Assembly: GCA_009921785.1 (NCBI GenBank)
Contig: RFXE01000134.1
Location: 1 to 5,250 of the forward strand
Source: Alphaproteobacteria bacterium
Lineage (GTDB): Bacteria; Pseudomonadota; Alphaproteobacteria; Rhizobiales; Beijerinckiaceae
Length of the DNA stretch: 5,250 bases
Reading direction: 5' to 3'
Shown here: positions 1 to 5,044 of the stretch, one piece after another
How positions within the stretch are numbered: the first letter of the stretch is position 1
How the letters are laid out: each line of letters begins with the position of its first letter
Program-made: the position numbers and the translations under genes
Notes under the pieces: generated by a model
What the model was told of the DNA's origin: nothing
Databases searched by the model: none
What the model saw: only the letters and a program-made list of their open reading frames with translations

Positions 1-1120
1 TCGTTGGTCGGACTATGCCCTTGGTATTCAGATTGTCGATTGCCTCCGCTGTCTTCTCGATAATTTGTCTACGAATCTCGGGTGGAAATCCGCCATCAAT
101 GATGACAGCAGGGAAATCAATCACTGAGCACGCGCCAACAATTGCTTCTGCAAGTGGCGGCGCAATTGTTGAAATCCATTCTTGAACCGCTTCAGGAAAA
201 ACAGACCAACCTTCTGCGAGATTCCATAAAGGTGAGGGATCGATATTGTCGCGCTGAAGTTGCATCTCGAGTGTTGACGCCGAAGCAACATCAATGAGCT
301 GAAGCATTTGGCCGTCACGACCGCGTAAGGGAAATGAGCCAATCGCACCGGCATTGCCCGTCGTGCCCGACAAGAGCGAGCCATTCAGCACAACACCCCC
401 ACCGATAAAAAATCCGATGAAGAGATAGAGATAGCTTTGAAAATCTTGCCCGCGTCCAAAAACAAATTCTGCGCCGCAAGCAGCGGTCGCATCATTCTGT
501 AGATAGATTGGGAAGGGGATATGATCTTCGAGTTCTTTAACGAGATCGGTTGTGCGCCAGGTATCCATGGCCCCGCGCGGTGCACCAACGCCGTCTTCCC
601 AGAGCCAGAGCTCGAAAGGAGAGGCAATGCCGAGGCCGGCAATGCGTGATTTTTCAGCGGCCGAAAGTTTGTTAGTTATCGTCGCGACGCCCTCGCGGAT
701 GAAGCGAGTAACTTGAGCAGGCATCGGCCAACGATAGGTCTCCCGGATCACCTCGCGCAGATTGCCCACGAAATCGATGAGCACCATTTCGATGCTGCGG
801 CGGCCAATCTTGACACCAATAGAGAACGCTCCGTCTGCCTTGAGCGCCATAGGGGTTGAGGGCTGGCCGATCCGTCCCCGGACAATCGAACCACGCCCGA
901 GGAGCCCATCATCTTCGAGTTTCCGCATGATTACCGAGACAGCCTGGGCGGAAAGTCCGGTCATTCGGGCAATTTCTGCCTTGGTCAGGCCGCTACGCCG
1001 CCGCAGCAGGGACAGAACGAGCCGCTCATTATGGGCTCGGATGTCGGATTGTTTCGATCCCCGTCCGGTGGCGACCGAACGGGCCGATGATCCGCCATCC
1101 CTCTCTGTCGATAGGGTCAC
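1..1120 (-). CDS. frcR: ROK-family transcriptional repressor, FrcR-like (3' end beyond window)
   Basis: Likely cytoplasmic sugar-responsive repressor of the divergent transporter operon. Reading the minus strand from a GTG at 1120-1118 gives 373 residues with no stop before the left edge, so the C-terminus (perhaps a few dozen residues, judging by usual ROK repressor length near 400) is missing. Residues about 31-75 form a MarR-type winged helix-turn-helix (helices around LTKAEIARMTGLSAQAVSVI), followed by the IGQPS wing at 84-88. The ROK/ASKHA fold follows: GVKIG at 102-106, GLGIASPFE at 162-170, QNDATAA at 208-214 (equivalent of the family ENDAN, with D210) and the glycine-rich FFIGGGVV at 237-244. 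The start is fixed by an in-frame TGA at 1126-1124, a GGGAG ribosome site at 1131-1127 and no other plausible initiator before the HTH. The usual ROK zinc motif (CxCGxxGCxE) is absent. The repressor role and the frcR name are inferred from similarity and divergent context. Confidence 0.93.
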   Translation of the reverse strand, partial: MTLSTERDGGSSARSVATGRGSKQSDIRAHNERLVLSLLRRRSGLTKAEIARMTGLSAQAVSVIMRKLEDDGLLGRGSIVRGRIGQPSTPMALKADGAFSIGVKIGRRSIEMVLIDFVGNLREVIRETYRWPMPAQVTRFIREGVATITNKLSAAEKSRIAGLGIASPFELWLWEDGVGAPRGAMDTWRTTDLVKELEDHIPFPIYLQNDATAACGAEFVFGRGQDFQSYLYLFIGFFIGGGVVLNGSLLSGTTGNAGAIGSFPLRGRDGQMLQLIDVASASTLEMQLQRDNIDPSPLWNLAEGWSVFPEAVQEWISTIAPPLAEAIVGACSVIDFPAVIIDGGFPPEIRRQIIEKTAEAIDNLNTKGIVRPT

Positions 1121-1126
1121 GCTTCA

Positions 1127-1131
1127 CTCCC
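1127..1131 (-). promoter_or_regulatory. Ribosome binding site of the ROK regulator gene
   Basis: The minus strand reads GGGAG here, six bases before the GTG start at 1120-1118. Together with the in-frame stop just upstream (1126-1124), it supports GTG as the initiator. Confidence 0.7.
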
Positions 1132-1169
1132 AACACATAGTTCCCGGCCGAAGCCGATATTTGGCGACT

Positions 1170-1198
1170 AGGCAAGCAAATCCTAATAACTAAATCAA
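1170..1198 (-). promoter_or_regulatory. Predicted sigma-70 promoter for the ROK regulator gene
   Basis: On the minus strand TTGATT (1198-1193) is followed after 17 bases by TTGCCT (1175-1170), the same -10-like hexamer and spacing as the forward promoter. The -35 box lies entirely within the left arm of the palindrome, consistent with autorepression. Transcription would start near 1163, about 43 bases before the GTG start. The boxes are weaker than on the other strand. Confidence 0.45.
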
Positions 1199-1213
1199 GT
1201 TGATTTAGTTATT
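1185..1213. promoter_or_regulatory. Perfect 29-bp palindrome, probable operator for the ROK regulator
   Basis: Two 14-base arms (AATAACTAAATCAA at 1185-1198 and its exact complement at 1200-1213) flank a single central G at 1199. Every arm position pairs and symmetry breaks at 1184/1214. The site is AT-rich and lies midway between the divergent regulator and transporter genes. It overlaps -35-like hexamers on both strands (1193-1198 minus; 1212-1217 plus), so a dimer bound here would block both promoters. No T-tract follows it, so a terminator is unlikely. That it is bound by the neighbouring ROK protein is inferred from position and symmetry. Confidence 0.85.
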
Positions 1214-1240
1214 GACAAGCGGCCTAAATCCTTGTTGCCT
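1212..1240 (+). promoter_or_regulatory. Predicted sigma-70 promoter for frcB
   Basis: A consensus -35 hexamer TTGACA at 1212-1217 is followed 17 bases later by TTGCCT at 1235-1240, a poor match to the -10 consensus of the kind often seen in alphaproteobacteria. The first bases of the -35 box fall within the right arm of the palindrome. Transcription would begin near 1247, giving a leader of roughly 95 bases before frcB. The -35 box is convincing; the -10 box is less so. Confidence 0.6.
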
Positions 1241-1330
1241 TGGGCTTGAGAAGGGGCAACTATGCGCAAAGCATGCGGGTCCCAAATCTCGTCTGCGGGC
1301 TTAGAGATAAACTCAAGCCTAGAATCCCAA

Positions 1331-1337
1331 AGGGAGG
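1331..1337 (+). promoter_or_regulatory. Strong ribosome binding site of frcB
   Basis: AGGGAGG lies six bases upstream of the ATG at 1344. It is close to the anti-Shine-Dalgarno complement, is well spaced, and is the strongest ribosome site in the window, as expected for an abundantly made binding protein. Confidence 0.85.
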
Positions 1338-1343
1338 TTTTTC

Positions 1344-2369
1344 ATGAAGAAGACTCTAATTACGACTTTGCTCGGCGCAGCTGCGCTCGGCGTTATGATG
1401 GCTGCTCCGGCCCAGGCTGCTGGCATTGCAGCTTGCTTGATCACCAAGACCGACACGAACCCCTTCTTCGTTAAGATGAAGGAAGGCGCGACCGCCAAGG
1501 CGAAGGAATTGGGCGTTTCGCTCAAGACCTATGCTGGTAAGGTTGACGGCGACAGCGAAAGCCAAGTTGCTGCTATCGAATCCTGCATCGCTGACGGCGC
1601 AAAGGGCATTCTGATCGCCGCTTCTGACACGAAAGGCATTGTTCCTTCCGTGAAGAAGGCTCGCGATGCTGGCCTCGTCGTGATCGCTCTCGACACCCCG
1701 CTTGATCCAATCGACGCTGCTGACTCGACCTTCGCCACCGACAACCTCGTCGCTGGTAAGTTGATCGGTCAGTGGGCTGCCGCCACCCTCGGCGACAAGG
1801 CTAAGTCAGCCAAGATCGGTTTCCTTGATCTCGTTCCGTCACAGCCCACCGTCGACGTTCTCCGCGACCAGGGCTTCATGATCGGCTTCGGAATCGACCC
1901 GAAGGATCCGAACAAGATCGGTGACGAAAATGATCCGCGCATCGTTGGCCACGACGTGACCAATGGTAACGAAGAAGGCGGCCGTAAGGCGATGGAAAAC
2001 CTTCTCCAGAAGGATCCAAACATCAACGTGATCCACACGATCAACGAACCAGCAGCGGTTGGCGCCTTCCAGGCTCTCAAGGCTGTTGGCAAGGAAAAAG
2101 ACGTGTTGATCGTTTCGGTTGACGGCGGCTGCCCCGGCGTGAAGTCGGTGAAGGACGGTCAGATCGGTGCAACATCGCAGCAATATCCGCTTTTGATGGC
2201 ATCACTCGGCATCGAAGCCATTAAGAACTGGGCTGAGAAGAAAGAAAAGCCAAAGAACACTGAAGGCAAGAACTTCTTCGACACGGGCGTTAACCTCGTG
2301 ACTGACAAGCCCGCTAAGGGCGTTCCGTCAATCGACACGAAGGACGGCACAGCGAAGTGCTGGGGTTGA
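1344..2369 (+). CDS. frcB: Periplasmic sugar-binding protein of ABC transporter (fructose type, FrcB)
   Basis: Exported receptor that captures the sugar and delivers it to the FrcC/FrcA importer. The 341-residue product opens with a signal peptide: positively charged KK at 2-3, a hydrophobic core at about 5-20, and an AQA site with cleavage predicted after residue 25, leaving a mature protein of about 316 residues. There is no lipobox. The remainder is a periplasmic-binding-protein type I domain (Peripla_BP_4, RbsB/FrcB class): KTDTNPFF at 35-42 is the typical first-strand sugar-binding region, with GILIAASD, VIALDTP, NEPAAVGAFQALK and VSVDGG marking later core strands. Cysteines lie at 31, 81, 263 and 339; disulfides are possible but unproven. 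Similarity to S. meliloti FrcB suggests fructose as main ligand, with ribose and mannose as alternatives. Lysine codons are 33 AAG to 3 AAA by my count, unlike frcA, which suggests high expression. It is first gene of the operon. Confidence 0.95.
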   Translation: MKKTLITTLLGAAALGVMMAAPAQAAGIAACLITKTDTNPFFVKMKEGATAKAKELGVSLKTYAGKVDGDSESQVAAIESCIADGAKGILIAASDTKGIVPSVKKARDAGLVVIALDTPLDPIDAADSTFATDNLVAGKLIGQWAAATLGDKAKSAKIGFLDLVPSQPTVDVLRDQGFMIGFGIDPKDPNKIGDENDPRIVGHDVTNGNEEGGRKAMENLLQKDPNINVIHTINEPAAVGAFQALKAVGKEKDVLIVSVDGGCPGVKSVKDGQIGATSQQYPLLMASLGIEAIKNWAEKKEKPKNTEGKNFFDTGVNLVTDKPAKGVPSIDTKDGTAKCWG

Positions 2370-2396
2370 TCCCTTCTGCCATTCTGGTGAACAATG

Positions 2397-2422
2397 GAAA
2401 GGCGGCCTTCGGGCCGCCTTTC
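2397..2422 (+). terminator. UUCG-capped intercistronic hairpin between frcB and frcC (attenuator or mRNA-stabilising structure)
   Basis: Arms GAAAGGCGGCC (2397-2407) and GGCCGCCTTTC (2412-2422) pair perfectly over 11 bp around a TTCG loop (2408-2411), with a C-G closing pair, the most stable tetraloop class. It lies 28 bases after the frcB stop and 53 bases before the frcC start. Only three T residues sit at the end of the 3' arm and there is no following U-tract, so it may be a partial terminator or a 3'-end stabiliser for a monocistronic frcB transcript instead of a full stop. Such structures are common after the binding-protein gene in ABC sugar operons, and lower the expression of the membrane components. 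Confidence 0.85.
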
Positions 2423-2461
2423 TGACAGACGACAGGTTAAAGGTCCGCAAAGCGACCCGCC

Positions 2462-2468
2462 GGGGAGA
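2462..2468 (+). promoter_or_regulatory. Ribosome binding site that sets the frcC start
   Basis: GGGGAGA ends seven bases or fewer before the ATG at 2475. The longer in-frame reading from ATG 2394 would start at the foot of the hairpin and add 27 Arg/Pro-rich residues without a ribosome site, so 2475 is the better start. Confidence 0.75.
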
Positions 2469-2474
2469 TCACGC

Positions 2475-3536
2475 ATGAGTTCCGCCCAGGATTTTGAAAA
2501 GGTCCTTGATGAGAGCGATACGTCAGTGGCGTCATTTCATGACAGCCATGATCCGCTTCGTCGTATTCAACATTTTCTTCATTCGACACCCGCAGCAGTT
2601 CCGCTGATTGTCCTTGTTATGTTGATTGCTTTTTTTGCGATCGCGATTGGGCCAAAATTTTTCTCGACCTATACACTTACGCTGATTTTGCAGCAGATTG
2701 CGGTCGTCGGTATTTTAGGCGTTGCGCAAACCTTGGTTATTCTCACCGCGGGCATCGATCTCTCCATCGGCGTTGCGATGGTATTCTCTGCGGTCATGAT
2801 CGGAAATTGTGCGCTTACTTATGGCCTGCCGGTTTCGGTCTCAATTCTGATTGGTGGCTTGATTGGCTCTTTGTGCGGCCTCTTGAACGGATTTCTTGTT
2901 GCCATTGTGCGTCTACCGCCTTTCATCGTAACGCTCGGGTCCTGGTACATCGTGATGGCGACGAATTTTATTTATTCGGCCAATCAAACAATTCGCGATG
3001 CGGATATCTCTGAAAAAGCGCCGGCGCTGCAATGGTTTGCAAGTTCCTTCAAACTCGGCGGTGCCGTCTTCACCTATGGCGTCGTGCTGATGGTGATTAT
3101 CGTGGTTGGCTTCTGGTATGTCTTGCAGCACACCGCATGGGGCCGTCATGTATATGCGGTCGGCGATGATCCTGATGCAGCAGAACTCGCGGGCATTCGT
3201 ACCAAACGTCTTCTCATTCAAGTCTATACGGTTGCGGGCGCCATAGCGGCAGTTGCGGCTTGGGTTTCGATTGGTCGTAATGGGTCGATCTCGCCGTCTT
3301 CTGCTTTGACCGATTTCAATCTGCAATCAATCACCGCTGCGGTGATTGGCGGCATCTCGCTCTTTGGCGGACGCGGTTCCATTCTCGGAACATTTTTTGG
3401 AACCCTCATCGTTGGCGTTATGTCGATGGGTCTCAATATGATGGGCGCTGACCCGCAATGGAAAGTACTCCTTACCGGGGCCTTTATCATCGGCGCTGTC
3501 GCTGTTGACCAATGGATTAGAAAGGTATCGGGCTGA
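2475..3536 (+). CDS. frcC: ABC sugar transporter permease (fructose type, FrcC)
   Basis: Inner-membrane channel subunit, expected to work as a homodimer with two FrcA subunits. The 353 residues belong to the RbsC/AraH permease family (BPD_transp_2). A polar cytoplasmic N-terminus (1-38) is followed by hydrophobic segments at about 42-59, 70-90, 98-116, 119-145, 147-168, 198-217, 247-263, 284-300, 305-325 and 331-347. Family hallmarks are LTAGIDLSIG at 90-99, the RLPPFIVTLG stretch at 146-155, and the cytoplasmic coupling region GRHVYAVGDDPDAAELAGI at 223-241, which contacts the ATPase. Length matches the family. The start at 2475 is chosen for its ribosome site. It sits downstream of the hairpin and overlaps frcA by one base (TGATG), so frcC and frcA are probably translationally coupled. 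The substrate assignment comes from the operon, not from the permease itself. Confidence 0.94.
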   Translation: MSSAQDFEKVLDESDTSVASFHDSHDPLRRIQHFLHSTPAAVPLIVLVMLIAFFAIAIGPKFFSTYTLTLILQQIAVVGILGVAQTLVILTAGIDLSIGVAMVFSAVMIGNCALTYGLPVSVSILIGGLIGSLCGLLNGFLVAIVRLPPFIVTLGSWYIVMATNFIYSANQTIRDADISEKAPALQWFASSFKLGGAVFTYGVVLMVIIVVGFWYVLQHTAWGRHVYAVGDDPDAAELAGIRTKRLLIQVYTVAGAIAAVAAWVSIGRNGSISPSSALTDFNLQSITAAVIGGISLFGGRGSILGTFFGTLIVGVMSMGLNMMGADPQWKVLLTGAFIIGAVAVDQWIRKVSG

Positions 3537-4318
3537 TGAAACGCGAACCTATTCTCACCGCACGCGGACTTAACAAAAGATATGGCCGCGTGGTCGCACT
3601 CGATGGTGCCGATTTCGATCTTTATCCGGGAGAAATTCTCGGCGTGATTGGCGATAACGGCGCTGGCAAATCAACGCTAATCAAGGCCCTCGTTGGCGCT
3701 GTTGTGCCGGATGAAGGTGAGATTCGTCTCGACGGTGAGGTGGTGAATTTCCGCTCACCGATCGAAGCACGCAATGCCGGTATTGAAACCGTGTTCCAAA
3801 ATCTCGCGCTCTCGCCTGCCTTGTCGATTGTCGACAATCTCTTCATGGGGCGCGAAATGCGTAAGCCCGGACTACTGGGCAAACTGTTCCGCACGCTTGA
3901 TCAAAAGGGCATGCAGAACAAGGCTCGTGAAAAATTATCCGAACTCGGTTTGATGACAATTCAAAATATCGGTCAGGCCGTTGAAACATTATCAGGCGGT
4001 CAACGTCAGGGTGTTGCCGTTGCACGTGCGGCCGCATTCGGTTCCAAAGTCGTGATCATGGATGAACCCACGGCTGCGCTTGGCGTTAAAGAAAGCCGCC
4101 GTGTGCTTGAACTTATGAAGCTGCTCAAAAGCCGTGGTCTTCCTATCGTTCTCATCTCGCACAATATGCCGCATGTGTTCGAAGTGGCAGATCGAATCCA
4201 CATTCATCGTTTGGGCAAGCGTCATGCGTTGGTCGATCCGAAGAAGATCTCAATGTCGGATGCCGTTGCGATCATGACCGGCGCGAAAGAGCCGCCGCCT
4301 GAAGCGATGGTTGCTTAA
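3536..4318 (+). CDS. frcA: ABC sugar transporter ATP-binding protein, single-domain (FrcA)
   Basis: Cytoplasmic ATPase that drives sugar import through FrcC. The 260 residues form one complete nucleotide-binding domain: A-loop Y16, Walker A GDNGAGKST at 39-47, Q-loop Q88, signature LSGGQ at 153-157, Walker B VVIMDE at 173-178 with catalytic E178, and switch histidine H210. All catalytic residues are present. Most ATPases paired with RbsC-type permeases (RbsA, MglA, AraG, XylG) are tandem proteins of about 500 residues; this one is half that size, as in rhizobial FrcA, so a homodimer is expected. The end is genuine: the frame closes with TAA and frcK follows at once, with no remnant of a second domain. 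AGAAAGG at 3519-3525 inside frcC can serve as its ribosome site, and the ATG overlaps the frcC stop. Confidence 0.94.
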   Translation: MKREPILTARGLNKRYGRVVALDGADFDLYPGEILGVIGDNGAGKSTLIKALVGAVVPDEGEIRLDGEVVNFRSPIEARNAGIETVFQNLALSPALSIVDNLFMGREMRKPGLLGKLFRTLDQKGMQNKAREKLSELGLMTIQNIGQAVETLSGGQRQGVAVARAAAFGSKVVIMDEPTAALGVKESRRVLELMKLLKSRGLPIVLISHNMPHVFEVADRIHIHRLGKRHALVDPKKISMSDAVAIMTGAKEPPPEAMVA

Positions 4319-4324
4319 GACCTC

Positions 4325-4963
4325 ATGCGTTCTATCAACGATCTCGCAGCTGAAATTGACACAACGCTGCGTGATCGGTTTGGCGACAAGAAGCGCGCCT
4401 TGATTGCGCTGGCAGGTCCGCCCGGTGCGGGAAAATCCACGCTAGCTGATGCGCTTGTCCAACATCTTAACGCGAGCTTGCCCGACACCCCTGCGGTCGT
4501 CGTGCCGATGGACGGGTTTCATTATGACAATCTGATCCTCGATGCGCGTGGGTTGCGCGCGCGCAAGGGCGCGCCGGAAACATTCGACGCCTCCGGCTTT
4601 CTCGCTCTCCTCCACCGTCTGCGCGATGCGACGGATGACGTCGCGATCCCGGTATTCGACCGCGTGAGTGATCTGTCGCGCGCGTCCGCCCGCATGATTG
4701 AACCGCGCCATCGCCTTCTTGTCGTTGAAGGCAATTATCTTCTCCTGGATCGTCCGATATGGCGCGATTTGAGACCGCTTTTTGATTTCGCGATCATGCT
4801 GCGACCATCCCTTGATGTGATCGAAGAAAGACTTATCCAACGTTGGCTCGATCACGGCTATGATCGCGATGAAGCTGTTGCCAAAGCGCACGGCAATGAT
4901 CTCGCCAATGCGCAGGTGATCCTCGCCGAGAGCGGCCCTGCGGATATGATGCTGCAGGATTGA
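4325..4963 (+). CDS. frcK: P-loop kinase of the PRK/uridine kinase/pantothenate kinase fold, FrcK-like
   Basis: Putative cytoplasmic small-molecule kinase of 212 residues; its physiological substrate is not established from sequence. Visible motifs are Walker A GPPGAGKST at 31-39, MDGFHYDN at 62-69 (the conserved DGFH acidic/aromatic motif of this kinase group), RKGAPETFD at 80-88, PVFDR at 109-113 and VVEGNYLLL at 133-141, the Walker-B-like strand with acidic E135. The set matches nucleoside/nucleotide-kinase-like proteins often annotated as fructose transport-linked FrcK or YggC-type, and lacks the ribokinase/PfkB or ROK fructokinase signatures. It begins six bases after the frcA stop with no good ribosome site (only AAGA around 4317-4320), so its translation likely depends on coupling to frcA. 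Its place in the operon suggests a role in early metabolism of the imported sugar or a derivative, which is inference. Confidence 0.9.
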   Translation: MRSINDLAAEIDTTLRDRFGDKKRALIALAGPPGAGKSTLADALVQHLNASLPDTPAVVVPMDGFHYDNLILDARGLRARKGAPETFDASGFLALLHRLRDATDDVAIPVFDRVSDLSRASARMIEPRHRLLVVEGNYLLLDRPIWRDLRPLFDFAIMLRPSLDVIEERLIQRWLDHGYDRDEAVAKAHGNDLANAQVILAESGPADMMLQD

Positions 4964-4983
4964 CGAAATCCGCCTTTGTAAAA

Positions 4984-5000
4984 CTAACGTCACGCGTTAG
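4984..5000. repeat. Short inverted repeat in the frcK-aldo/keto reductase gap
   Basis: CTAACG (4984-4989) and CGTTAG (4995-5000) form a 6-bp stem around TCACG. No T-run follows, so it is a poor intrinsic terminator. It could be a small operator or chance. No convincing promoter hexamers were seen in the 81-base gap 4964-5044, and no strong terminator closes the transporter operon here, so read-through into the next gene is possible. Confidence 0.4.
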
Positions 5001-5030
5001 ACCTACCAAAGATCGTTTGTTTCTCTTGAT

Positions 5031-5035
5031 AAGGA
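5031..5035 (+). promoter_or_regulatory. Ribosome binding site of the aldo/keto reductase gene
   Basis: AAGGA lies nine bases before the ATG at 5045. Another ATG at 5035 is in a different frame and overlaps this site, so it is not the start. Confidence 0.6.
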
Positions 5036-5044
5036 TGGATTGTC

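Noticed and set aside
121..642. Two minus-strand open frames at 121-384 and 385-642
   Set aside because: They are out of frame with the continuous ROK reading on the same strand, which alone gives recognisable protein sequence.
1124..1138. Tiny minus-strand frame (Met-Cys-Trp-Glu-stop) just before the regulator start
   Set aside because: Four codons with no ribosome site of its own; its stop three bases before the GTG more likely reflects chance, though it does fix the upstream limit of the regulator.
762..1193. 143-codon plus-strand frame opposite the regulator gene
   Set aside because: It is the antisense of the ROK N-terminal region, with Arg/Ser/Pro-rich composition and no family resemblance; the minus strand encodes a coherent winged-HTH and ROK domain.
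1185..1213. Palindrome read as a bidirectional terminator
   Set aside because: AT-rich stem with a one-base centre cannot form a good RNA hairpin, there is no U-tract, and it lies upstream of both divergent genes.
2394..2474. Upstream in-frame ATG (2394) that would extend FrcC by 27 residues
   Set aside because: The extension lies inside the intercistronic hairpin, has no ribosome site, is Arg/Pro-rich and unlike a permease N-terminus; the ATG at 2475 has a good ribosome site.
4442..4993. 183-codon minus-strand frame opposite frcK
   Set aside because: Antisense shadow of a gene with intact kinase motifs; no recognisable domain or ribosome site.
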